Source of the DNA: UBA10649 sp963700255
GTDB lineage: Bacteria > Actinomycetota > Actinomycetes > S36-B12
Length of the DNA: 20,799 nt
Reading direction: 5' to 3'
Assembly (NCBI GenBank): GCA_963700255.1
Contig: CAVOWW010000028.1
Coordinates: forward strand, 1-20,799
Both the position numbers and the translations under genes were made by a program. Below the pieces are notes generated by a model. The model worked only from the letters and a program-made list of their open reading frames with translations. It was not told the DNA's origin and made no database searches. Shown here piece after piece: positions 14,271 through 20,799 of the stretch (position 1 is the stretch's first letter; each line of letters starts with the position of its first letter).

Positions 14271-15646
14271 CCCGACGCCTGGTCATCGCCATGGCGGTGC
14301 TCGTGGCGGTGGTGGCCGCTGCGCTGGCGATCCCGTTGGCGATCGTCGTGGCGAACGACCAGCGCGCCGCCTTCGTCTCCAACCTCGAGGTCGACACCCT
14401 CACGACTGCTGCGACGATGTCCGGCCAGCCGGACGTCGACTGGCAGGAGACCGCTGAGGCGGCGGCCGCGCGCACGGGAGCGCGCGTCGTCGTCGTCGAC
14501 GCGGACCGCGGACTTCTTGCCGACAGCGACAACTCCTCGCTCGACCGGCTGTTCGATCGGCCGGAGATCAACGATGCGCTCGCCGGATCGCTCACGTCAG
14601 ACGTGCGGACCTCGGTGACGCTGGGCGAGGATCTCCGCTACGTCGCCGCCCCGGTCATCCAGGACTACAGCGTCGTGGCTGCCGTTCGGCTGTCGCTCCC
14701 CGAGTCGATCGTTACCGAAGAGGTGAAGGAGACCCAGCGCTGGCTCATCGTCTTCGTGCTGACCGTGATCCTCGCGGCGGCACTGGTGGCGTGGCTGCTC
14801 GCGCGATCCATCTCCTCGCCGCTGCGCCACGTCGCGGAGGTGGCCGAGGACCTGCCCGACGACCTGGCCTTGCGTGCGGACGAGCGGCACGGCCCACCGG
14901 AGGTGCGTGCCGTGGCGGTCGCCCTCAACACGACGGCCGAGCGCCTCTCGGGGATCCTCCAGCGGACGCAACGCGTCGCGGCGGACGCCTCCCACCACCT
15001 CAGGACCCCGTTGACGGGCGTGCGCCTGCGCCTCGAGGCCATCGAGGACATCTCCGACCAGGAGCACGTCAAGGCGGAGGCGCACGCGGCCACGGCCGAG
15101 GTCGATCGGCTCGCCCGGCGGATCGAGCAGGTGCTGGCGCTCGCACGGAGCGACGCCGGCGCGGCGCCGATCACCGCGCAGGACGCATCCATCATCCTGG
15201 CCGAGCGGATTGACGCCGCCGGCGCGATGTTCGGCGAGGCGGGTGTGGAGCTGACGTCCAGTCTCGCCCCGGGCGTCCTCGTGACGGCCCCGACGGGCGT
15301 CATGGCACGGGTGGTCGACGAGCTTCTCGGGAACGCGCTCCAGTACGCGCGGACGAGGGTCCATGTCGACCTCCGAGCCATGGACCGCACAGCAGTGCTG
15401 TCGGTCTCCGACGATGGCCCGGGGCTGCCCGCCGCTGAGCAGGAGACGGTCTTCGACCGGTTCACGCGAGGGTCGGCGTCGGTTCCCGGCGGAAGCGGGC
15501 TCGGTTTGGCCCTGGTGCGCGAATCGGTCAGTGGACTCGGCGGAAGCGCTCGTGCGGCCGAGTCACCGTGGGGCGGGCTCACCGTCATGGTGCGCATGCC
15601 GATGGCGGACGAGCCGGTGACCCGGCCGCACCACGCGACGACCTGA
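14267..15646 (+). CDS. Sensor histidine kinase
   Basis: Taken from GTG 14267, 459 residues. TM1 is about residues 6-28 (LVIAMAVLVAVVAAALAIPL). An extracytoplasmic sensor region of roughly 130 residues follows, then TM2 (WLIVFVLTVILAAALVAWLLA), a HAMP linker (SPLRHVAEVAEDLPDDLALR), a HisKA dimerisation domain with phospho-acceptor His243 in SHHLRTPLTG, and a HATPase_c domain with N-box DELLGNALQYA, G1 VSDDGPGLP, FDRFTRG and G2 GGSGLGLAL. The signal is unknown; the sensor region has no motif I recognise. The open frame continues upstream without a stop into the regulator's DNA-binding domain, so a single fused protein is formally possible. It ends exactly next to the convergent NlpC/P60 stop. 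Confidence 0.92.
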   Translation: MTRRLVIAMAVLVAVVAAALAIPLAIVVANDQRAAFVSNLEVDTLTTAATMSGQPDVDWQETAEAAAARTGARVVVVDADRGLLADSDNSSLDRLFDRPEINDALAGSLTSDVRTSVTLGEDLRYVAAPVIQDYSVVAAVRLSLPESIVTEEVKETQRWLIVFVLTVILAAALVAWLLARSISSPLRHVAEVAEDLPDDLALRADERHGPPEVRAVAVALNTTAERLSGILQRTQRVAADASHHLRTPLTGVRLRLEAIEDISDQEHVKAEAHAATAEVDRLARRIEQVLALARSDAGAAPITAQDASIILAERIDAAGAMFGEAGVELTSSLAPGVLVTAPTGVMARVVDELLGNALQYARTRVHVDLRAMDRTAVLSVSDDGPGLPAAEQETVFDRFTRGSASVPGGSGLGLALVRESVSGLGGSARAAESPWGGLTVMVRMPMADEPVTRPHHATT

Positions 15647-16297
15647 CTACGCCGGAAGGATGCGCCCGATACCGCTGTAGGTCCGGGACCACCATGACCC
15701 GGAGATGGGACTGACCCGCACGCCCTTGCCATAGCCGGCTGCGTCGACCATCTTGCCGTTGCCGATGTAGATGCCGACATGGTGAGCGCCGCCGCCGAAG
15801 AAGAACACGAGGTCACCGGGCTTGGCGTTCTTGCGCGAGACCTTCGTGACCTTGGCGTACTGCGAGCGTGAGTGGTGCGGGAGCTCCTTGCCGATGGCCT
15901 CCTTGTAGACGTAGCGCGTCAGACCCGAGCAGTCGAAGGCGCTCGGGCCGGACGAGCCTGCGGAGTAGCGGTCGCCGACCTGCTTCTTGGCGAGCTGGAC
16001 GATGCGGGTCCGCACCTGCTGGATCCTGGCGGCCTTCGCCTCGCGGGCGGCGAGCACCCGCTGGCGCAGGGCCGCGGCCTCGCGGCGCGCGGTCGCCTCG
16101 GTCGTGGCGGTCAGCAGGGCCGACTTCTCGACGGCAGCGAGGGGAGCGGCGTTGACGACCGGGTCGATGGTCGGGACCGTCGGCTGTGCACTGGCGGTCG
16201 AGGGGATCGTGACGACGGCGATGCCTGCCACCAGGGCGGTGATGAGGACGAGGACGAGGGCGGTGAGACGGCCGTAGGTGCGCACGGCAGAGCGCAT
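15647..16297 (-). CDS. Secreted NlpC/P60 peptidoglycan endopeptidase
   Basis: Of 216 residues. A signal peptide or anchor covers about 10-37 (LTALVLVLITALVAGIAVV, cleavage possible after ASA). A charged helical stretch (55-105) follows, then the C-terminal NlpC/P60 domain: QLAKKQVGDRYSAGSSGPSAF with catalytic Cys123 in FDCSGL, PGDLVFFFGGGAHHVGIYIG with catalytic His173, and MVDAAGYGKGVRV. The third polar residue is usually His in MIHA; here it appears to be Asp. Such enzymes cut stem peptides of peptidoglycan. The leader contains a c-di-AMP riboswitch, the classic control for wall hydrolases in actinobacteria. The ATG at 16297 has AAGGAG about 8 nt upstream. No space separates its stop from that of the kinase. 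Confidence 0.93.
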   Translation of the reverse strand: MRSAVRTYGRLTALVLVLITALVAGIAVVTIPSTASAQPTVPTIDPVVNAAPLAAVEKSALLTATTEATARREAAALRQRVLAAREAKAARIQQVRTRIVQLAKKQVGDRYSAGSSGPSAFDCSGLTRYVYKEAIGKELPHHSRSQYAKVTKVSRKNAKPGDLVFFFGGGAHHVGIYIGNGKMVDAAGYGKGVRVSPISGSWWSRTYSGIGRILPA

Positions 16298-16319
16298 AGG
16301 GGGAACTCCTTCGATTCCT

Positions 16320-16505
16320 GTCTCCCAGGTGAGCTGACGGGCTCGGGCGTGAAGGTCGCCCTACCGATCGCGTCCCGGCGGTGGCCGCGGCGTCCTCGGA
16401 TTCGCCCCGTGGCCTCGGCCGCTCGCGCGGGGCGAGGGCCGGGACCGATGGGTCCCCGGTACGGGTGGCGCAGGGCGGATGCCCGGCGGTGCCCCGATTC
16501 GACAG
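16320..16505 (-). ncRNA. c-di-AMP (ydaO/yuaA) riboswitch
   Basis: Read on the minus strand upstream of the NlpC/P60 gene, the conserved ydaO-class blocks occur in order. ACCGGGGACCCATCGG lies at about 16460-16445, GGGGCGAATCC at 16408-16398, TAGGGCGACC at 16363-16354, and CCCGTCAGCTCACCTGGGAG at 16341-16322. These match the GGGGACCCA, GGGUGAAUC, AGGG.GACC and CCGUCAGCUNACCU elements of the family. In actinobacteria this class represses wall-hydrolase genes when c-di-AMP binds. The aptamer ends about 25 nt before the ATG, so the expression platform must overlap the ribosome site or the aptamer end. The 5' boundary is approximate. Confidence 0.88.
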
Positions 16506-16743
16506 GCTGCCGGCGCACGACGGTTGTCATGGCGGTACCGGCAGCCCAATGACGGTAAGCGGGGGCCCCGCGGTCGCGGACCCCGCTCGTCCACAATCCG
16601 GACGCTGCTCAGGGGTGCTGTGGGAACCGTCACATTTGGTCCCATCAGTCACACGCGTCACGAGGATTGGGCATTCCGCTGCGGCTCCTGATGCGCGGCG
16701 CTAGCGTCCCAAGCACTCTCTGACACCTGCGAAGGGCAGCCCC
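16506..16743. other. Rest of the NlpC-trpB intergenic region
   Basis: About 240 bp between the riboswitch and trpB, with no gene. It holds a 7-bp inverted repeat AGCGGGG/CCCCGCT (16558-16564 and 16581-16587, 16-nt loop). A minus-strand TACCGT (16556-16551) could be the -10 of the riboswitch transcript. A TAGCGT (16702-16707) lies before trpB and GAAGGG at about 16731 is its ribosome site. No T-box or trp leader peptide was recognised. Confidence 0.4.
16702..16707 (+). promoter_or_regulatory. Possible -10 box of trpB
   Basis: TAGCGT lies 36 nt before the trpB ATG and would give a leader of roughly 30 nt carrying the GAAGGG ribosome site. No matching -35 is visible, so support is modest. Confidence 0.35.
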
Positions 16744-18117
16744 ATGGACGACAGCATTCAGCAGCACAAGTACGTCCTCAGCGAGGACCAGATGCCGACG
16801 ACCTGGTACAACATCATGGCCGATCTGCCGGTCCCGCCGCCGCCGCCACTGCACCCGGGCCGCATGGACCCGGTGGGCCCGGACGACCTCGCGCCGCTGT
16901 TCCCGATGGACCTGATCATGCAGGAGGTCTCGACGGAGCGGTACATCGAGATTCCCGGCGGTGTCCTGGATGTCTACCGCCAGTGGCGGCCTTCGCCGCT
17001 GTTCCGGGCCCACCGGCTGGAGAAGGCCCTGGGCACGCCGGCACGGATCTACTACAAGTACGAGGGCGTCTCCCCGGCCGGCTCGCACAAGACGAACACG
17101 TCGGTCCCGCAGGCCTACTACAACAAGAAGGAGGGGACCACCAAGCTGACCACCGAGACCGGTGCCGGCCAGTGGGGAACCGCACTCTCCTTCGCCTGCG
17201 CGTTGTACGACATCGACTGCGAGGTGTGGCAGGTCGGGGCGTCGTACGACGCCAAGCCCTACCGGCGCCTCATGATCGAGGCCTTCGGCGGGCGGGTGCA
17301 CCGCTCGCCATCCGACCTCACCGACATCGGTCGCCAGCTGGCAGCCGATCCGAAGAACTGGTCAGGCTCACTCGGCATCGCGATCTCCGAGGCCGTCGAG
17401 GTGGCAGCGAAGGACCCGAACACCCGCTACGCCCTGGGCTCGGTGCTCAACCACGTGCTGCTGCACCAGACGATCATCGGCGAGGAGGCGCTGCTGCAGA
17501 TGGCGATGGCAGGCGACACTCCCACCCACATCATCGGCTGCACGGGTGGCGGCTCGAACTTCGCGGGCCTGTCCTTCCCGTTCATGCGGGAGAAGATGGC
17601 CGGGAAGATCAACCCGGAGATCCTCGCCGTGGAACCGGCCTCGTGCCCGTCGTTGACGAAGGGCGTCTATGCCTACGACTTCGGTGACACGGCTGGGATG
17701 ACCCCCCTGATGAAGATGCACACCCTCGGGCACGACTTCATCCCGGACCCGATCCACGCCGGTGGCCTGCGCTACCACGGCATGGCTCCGTTGATCTCCC
17801 ACGTCTACGAGCTCGGGCTGCTCGACGCCATCGCCGTCCCGCAGACCGAGTGCTTCGCGGCCGCCGTCCAGTTCGCGCGCACCGAGGGCATCGTGCCGGC
17901 ACCGGAGCCGACCCATGCGCTCGCCATGGCGGTCCGCAAGGCGCTCGAGGCCAAGGAGACCGGCGAGGAGACCGTCATCCTCACTGCGCTCTGCGGACAC
18001 GGGCACTTCGACCTCGCGGCCTACGACGCCTACCTGAACGGAGCGATGGTCGACGAGGAGGTCAGCGATGCTCGGTTCGCCGAGGCGCTCGCCACCCTGC
18101 CGACGGTGAACGTCTAG
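16744..18117 (+). CDS. trpB: Tryptophan synthase beta chain, TrpB2 type
   Basis: A 457-residue PLP enzyme joining indole and serine to tryptophan. It belongs to the longer TrpB2 class, marked by the N-terminal extension (TWYNIMADLPVPPPPPLHPG and LIMQEVSTERYIEIP). The PLP lysine is Lys116 in PAGSHKTNTS, followed by the catalytic-glutamate loop TETGAGQWG and the phosphate-binding GCTGGGSNFAG. The C-terminus has ALCGHGHFDLAAYDAYL. TrpB2 enzymes usually lie outside trp operons and act without TrpA, probably salvaging indole. In line with that, no trpA or other trp gene flanks it here. Complete, with a strong hairpin just downstream. Confidence 0.95.
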   Translation: MDDSIQQHKYVLSEDQMPTTWYNIMADLPVPPPPPLHPGRMDPVGPDDLAPLFPMDLIMQEVSTERYIEIPGGVLDVYRQWRPSPLFRAHRLEKALGTPARIYYKYEGVSPAGSHKTNTSVPQAYYNKKEGTTKLTTETGAGQWGTALSFACALYDIDCEVWQVGASYDAKPYRRLMIEAFGGRVHRSPSDLTDIGRQLAADPKNWSGSLGIAISEAVEVAAKDPNTRYALGSVLNHVLLHQTIIGEEALLQMAMAGDTPTHIIGCTGGGSNFAGLSFPFMREKMAGKINPEILAVEPASCPSLTKGVYAYDFGDTAGMTPLMKMHTLGHDFIPDPIHAGGLRYHGMAPLISHVYELGLLDAIAVPQTECFAAAVQFARTEGIVPAPEPTHALAMAVRKALEAKETGEETVILTALCGHGHFDLAAYDAYLNGAMVDEEVSDARFAEALATLPTVNV

Positions 18118-18127
18118 GTCCAGCACG

Positions 18128-18167
18128 CCGAACGGTCACTGCGCGCACGCGCGCAGTGACCGTTCGG
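18128..18167 (+). terminator. Perfect 19-bp hairpin after trpB
   Basis: Arms 18128-18146 (CCGAACGGTCACTGCGCGC) and 18149-18167 are exact reverse complements separated by AC; in practice the top few bases open as a loop. It starts 10 bp after the trpB stop. Only a weak AT stretch follows (GATTCATTC). This is a probable terminator isolating trpB from the flippase gene. Confidence 0.8.
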
Positions 18168-18193
18168 GATTCATTCACGGGGGGAGCGGTCAG

Positions 18194-18199
18194 TAGGGT
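18194..18199 (+). promoter_or_regulatory. -10 box for the flippase gene
   Basis: TAGGGT followed by 6 nt and GTG 18206, with no Shine-Dalgarno sequence between; the leaderless geometry again. It supports GTG 18206, since the nearby GTG at 18198 meets a stop after two codons. Confidence 0.5.
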
Positions 18200-18205
18200 G
18201 AGCGC

Positions 18206-19435
18206 GTGAGCACCCCGACTCCCCGGGCCGCGCTGGCCAAGGGCCTCGTCTTCGTCGGCGGTGCCACGATGATCGGCAACGGCGCGGCCTTCCTGCTCAC
18301 CATGGTCGCCGCCCGGGTGCTGACCCCCGACGAGTTCGGCGCCCTCGGTGCGCTGCTGGGCATGCTGGTCATCATCTCCACCATCAGCATCGCCACACAG
18401 GCCCTGACCGCGCGCCGGGTCGCGGTGAGCACCGGTCCCGCCCGCGTCGACGTCGAGGGCGAGGCGGTCCGGCTCTCCGTGCTGGTGGGCATCGTCATCG
18501 GCTTCAGCGGCCTGCTGATGGCATGGCCGCTCGGCACGATCTTCACCATCCCGCCCCTGGCGGTGGCAGCGGGCATCGCGTCACTGGGCTTCGTCGTGGT
18601 CGGCTCGGCAGCCATGGGCATCGCGCAGGGACGCGAGGAGCACGTTCGCCTGTCGTGGGCGTTCCTCGCGAACCAGATCGGCAGGGCCGTCGGCGGCGTC
18701 ATCGGGGTGCTTGTCCTGCAGAGCGTCGTCGGCGTGGGTGTCGGCATCTTCGTGGGCTGCGCAGTCGGTGCGTTCGGCGCCTACCGCATCGCGTGCCCCG
18801 GGTCGTGGGGCACCGTCGTGTCGCGGGGGGTGGCGACGGAGTTCCTGCACATCGTCCACGCGCTCGCGGTCCTCTTCACGCTGACCAACGTCGACGTGCT
18901 GCTCGCGCGGCTGTTCCTGGACGGCGCGCAGTCGGGTGAGTACGCCGTCGGCGTCCAGCTTGCCAAGATCGCCTTCTTCCTGCCGAACGCGATCATCATC
19001 GTGCTCTTCCCGAAGATGACGGGTGGCCGGTCGAACCGCACGGTCTACCTGGCCACCGGGCTGACCGCCATCGTCGGCCTGTGCATCACCGGTTTCAGCT
19101 TCCTGTTCGGGGACTTCGTCATCCGCGTCCTCGGCGGTGCGCAGTACACCGAGCTGGGGTCGGAGGCTTGGCTGTTCGCCCTCGAGGGCTCGGCCTTCGC
19201 GCTCGTGCAGGTGCTCCTGTACGCCCGCCTGGCCACGCAGGACCGCAAGGCCGTGATCGCCGTGTGGGTGGCGCTGGTGGCACAGGTCGCGATCATCTCG
19301 CTGTGGCGCAACGACAGCATCGTCCAGATCGTCACGACCGTCGTCGCCGTGTCACTCGTCCTGACCGTGGTGGGCCTGATCATGGACCGACGCCAGTCGC
19401 CGCAGGTACCGATCCCGATGGAGTCAGCCGAGTAG
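18206..19435 (+). CDS. MOP-superfamily flippase (polysaccharide biosynthesis protein)
   Basis: A 409-residue integral membrane protein with about twelve hydrophobic segments. It begins LAKGLVFVGGATMIGNGAAF and AARVLTPDEFGALGALLGML, the N-terminal signature of Wzx/MurJ-like oligosaccharide flippases (gene neighbours often called polysaccharide_synt). A middle segment VDVLLARLFLDGAQSGEYAVG is also typical. Such proteins flip lipid-linked sugars across the membrane. Slightly short of the usual 420-480 residues, mainly at the C-terminus, but no break is visible. Its 3' end overlaps that of the convergent nucleosidase gene by 12 bp. It could serve the rhamnose-containing polymer suggested by rfbBD at the other end of the window, but the distance makes that only a possibility. 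Confidence 0.87.
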   Translation: MSTPTPRAALAKGLVFVGGATMIGNGAAFLLTMVAARVLTPDEFGALGALLGMLVIISTISIATQALTARRVAVSTGPARVDVEGEAVRLSVLVGIVIGFSGLLMAWPLGTIFTIPPLAVAAGIASLGFVVVGSAAMGIAQGREEHVRLSWAFLANQIGRAVGGVIGVLVLQSVVGVGVGIFVGCAVGAFGAYRIACPGSWGTVVSRGVATEFLHIVHALAVLFTLTNVDVLLARLFLDGAQSGEYAVGVQLAKIAFFLPNAIIIVLFPKMTGGRSNRTVYLATGLTAIVGLCITGFSFLFGDFVIRVLGGAQYTELGSEAWLFALEGSAFALVQVLLYARLATQDRKAVIAVWVALVAQVAIISLWRNDSIVQIVTTVVAVSLVLTVVGLIMDRRQSPQVPIPMESAE

Positions 19436-19999
19436 GTTCGCGCGGGCCCACTCCCCGAGCACTTCGGCACAGTCGTCGACGCTCTGGCGCCAGGACCTCC
19501 CGGCACCCTCGCCGGCGTTGTCGCTGACCTGCTTGACGAGTGTCACGGGGACGCCCGCCGCGATGGCGGCCCGGGCGATCGCGTAGCCCTCCATGTCGAC
19601 GAGATCCGCATGCGCGGCGAGCCGAGCCCGGGTTCGCTCGTCCGACACGAAGACGTCACCGGTCGCCAGCCGGGGCCCCGACTCCGCCAGGTGGACCGGC
19701 TCGCCGAAGTGCAGGCCCGACAGGTTGAACAGGGCAGCGTCGTCGAGGTCGTGCTGCACGACGGTCCCGATCACGTGCGTCCCCGTCATCCCCTCGTGCA
19801 GGGCCCCTGCGGTGCCGAGGTTCACCACGCGTGTCGGAGAGGTCTCGGCGAGGATGCTGGCCACCGCGATGGCAGCATTCACCTTGCCGGCGCCTGTCAC
19901 GAGCACGGGGAGCTCGCTCACGTGGAGGTGCGTGGCCTCCTCCTCGAGGGCGACGACGAGCAGGGGCAGGTCGGGTGAGATGGTTCGATGGAGCCGCAT
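19424..19999 (-). CDS. MTA/SAH nucleosidase-like phosphorylase-fold protein
   Basis: A 191-residue protein of the PNP/UDP phosphorylase superfamily, closest in motif to methylthioadenosine/S-adenosylhomocysteine nucleosidase. Visible are LLVVALEEEA, VLVTGAGKVNAAIAVASIL, VVNLGTAGAL, the substrate-binding VDMEGYAIARAA (MTAN: DMEGAA) and LVKQVSDNAGEGA with the catalytic-type Asp. It is shorter than typical MTAN (about 230). The open frame extends upstream to 20140, but ATG 19999 is chosen because the protein fold starts there and TACGGT lies exactly 6 nt upstream; the upstream extension overlaps the divergent gene. The true nucleoside is uncertain; futalosine hydrolase relatives share these motifs. 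Confidence 0.82.
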   Translation of the reverse strand: MRLHRTISPDLPLLVVALEEEATHLHVSELPVLVTGAGKVNAAIAVASILAETSPTRVVNLGTAGALHEGMTGTHVIGTVVQHDLDDAALFNLSGLHFGEPVHLAESGPRLATGDVFVSDERTRARLAAHADLVDMEGYAIARAAIAAGVPVTLVKQVSDNAGEGAGRSWRQSVDDCAEVLGEWARANLLG

Positions 20000-20005
20000 G
20001 GTGGA

Positions 20006-20011
20006 ACCGTA
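20006..20011 (-). promoter_or_regulatory. -10 box for the nucleosidase gene
   Basis: Minus-strand TACGGT is followed by 6 nt and the ATG at 19999, again leaderless in layout. Confidence 0.45.
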
Positions 20012-20032
20012 CTGAGGTGCCGGGAGGCGTGC

Positions 20033-20799
20033 GTGACGGACGAGACGGAGGCAGCTGCTCCGTCGGCGACGCCGGATCCGCCGACTGAGGCGTCCGCCGA
20101 CGTGCCCCCGGAGCCGGCCGCCCACGAGGTCGCCACCCATGCCGCACCGCCCCGCCGATCGGCATGGAAGCCCACGCTGGCGGTCATCGGGATCGTCGTC
20201 GTCGTCGCCGGTGCTGCCGTCGGCGGCGTCCTGTACGGCCGCGCTTCGGCACCCGGCCCGGACATCATCGTGACCGCGGAGCCGGTCGTCGAGGAGTCCG
20301 CGGCAGTCGAGCCCATGCCCGTCGGCACGCTCCCCCTGCCGCAGCCGGCACCCGTCGACGGTGCCGGGCAGCCGGACCCGTCCGCCCCCGCCCTCGTGCC
20401 GCCGGCGGTGCTGACGGCGGCTCCCGGCCTGTCCGACACGGCGACCGTGGCGAGCGGCTACCGCCTCGTGAACGCGGGCATCAGCGGCGCCCAGGTGGCC
20501 GGGGTCCTCGCGGCGGCGCTCGGGGCCACTGGCCAGCCCGTCCAGGAGGACGGCTCGTGGGTGGTCGGTGCGCCGGCGGGACCGTTGCTCACGGTCGCCG
20601 ACGACCCGCTGTTCACGTGGACCTTCGAGGACGCCGGGGTGCTGGCCTCGCCGGCCACCGGCGAGCAGCTCGACCCAGCCACCGCGATCGGGCTCGCGTC
20701 CGCCCTGCTGGGCAGCATCGGTGTCGACGTCGCCTCGGTCGACTGGCAGGTCGACCGCTACTTCGGACGGACGGCAGTGACCGCCTGGCAGCTGGTCAG
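20033..20799 (+). CDS. Unrecognised single-pass membrane protein, 3' end outside window
   Basis: Starts at GTG 20033 with GGGAGG 5 nt upstream and stays open to the window end (255 codons seen). An acidic Pro/Ala-rich cytoplasmic N-terminus (about 1-45, TDETEAAAPSATPDPPTEA) is followed by a transmembrane helix (LAVIGIVVVVAGAAVGGVLYG, about 49-69), then a long Pro/Val/Ala linker (75-140) and a folded extracytoplasmic region beginning near YRLVNAGISGAQVAGVL, with DDPLFTWTFED and VDWQVDRYFGRTAVTAWQL. Layout resembles actinobacterial regulators or sensors anchored by one helix, but I recognise no family. It diverges from the nucleosidase gene with only 33 bp between start codons. Confidence 0.75.
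   Translation, partial: MTDETEAAAPSATPDPPTEASADVPPEPAAHEVATHAAPPRRSAWKPTLAVIGIVVVVAGAAVGGVLYGRASAPGPDIIVTAEPVVEESAAVEPMPVGTLPLPQPAPVDGAGQPDPSAPALVPPAVLTAAPGLSDTATVASGYRLVNAGISGAQVAGVLAAALGATGQPVQEDGSWVVGAPAGPLLTVADDPLFTWTFEDAGVLASPATGEQLDPATAIGLASALLGSIGVDVASVDWQVDRYFGRTAVTAWQLV

Noticed and set aside
20000..20140. Upstream extension of the nucleosidase frame to 20140
   Set aside because: It overlaps the divergent membrane-protein gene, is Arg-rich and unlike the fold; ATG 19999 has a -10 box 6 nt upstream.

Overview
The window is about 20.8 kb of GC-rich DNA with strong G/C bias at third codon positions. Several genes have start codons only 6-7 nt downstream of a TANNNT -10 box, and there is a c-di-AMP-type riboswitch ahead of an NlpC/P60 cell-wall hydrolase. 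Together these point to an actinobacterial chromosome; genus cannot be fixed from the sequence alone. No rRNA, tRNA, CRISPR array, IS element or phage gene was seen.

Layout. 1-1.2 kb: the tail of a dTDP-glucose 4,6-dehydratase (rfbB) and a dTDP-4-dehydrorhamnose reductase (rfbD), both plus strand and both shattered by extra bases. 1.2-1.85 kb: a minus-strand MazE/MazF-like toxin-antitoxin pair, also frameshifted, with a GTATAC-repeat operator. 1.86-4.0 kb: serS followed by a HAD phosphatase gene (minus). 4.1-5.6 kb: a small SET-domain protein and a double-GNAT acetyltransferase (plus). 5.7-8.6 kb: a minus-strand operon of a TauE/SafE-type permease, a two-TM RCK potassium channel and a quinone oxidoreductase. 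8.7-9.9 kb: a divergent MoeA-like protein, preceded by a perfect 16-bp hairpin.

9.9-15.6 kb is the most interesting part. A two-component system (OmpR-type regulator and histidine kinase, plus strand) is divergent from minus-strand genes for a PA/K-rich membrane-anchored protein, ApbE (FAD:protein FMN transferase), a small ferric-reductase-type heme membrane protein, a PepSY-domain secreted protein with a probable D/E/H tail, and a second PA-rich protein. The two PA-rich proteins are paralogues sharing a TM anchor, an SSAGLT...LD.YA helix and an identical C-terminus. A 20-bp sequence with 16 fixed matching positions (GAGGTTAAGC-N4-GTAAGG) lies ahead of both minus-strand transcription units. 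The simplest model is one regulon for extracytoplasmic flavin/heme electron transfer, although no canonical FMN-binding target domain is encoded here.

15.6-20.8 kb: the NlpC/P60 protein with its riboswitch leader, a stand-alone TrpB2-type tryptophan synthase beta chain with a strong downstream hairpin, an MOP-type flippase, an MTA/SAH-nucleosidase-like protein, and the start of an unrecognised membrane-anchored protein running off the end.

Caveat. Frameshifts cluster in 1-1840, 10.4-11.1 kb and 13.98-14.26 kb, and nearly all can be repaired by removing extra bases. This looks more like uncorrected insertion-type sequencing error than gene decay. Apparent fusions and pseudogenes here should be read with that in mind.
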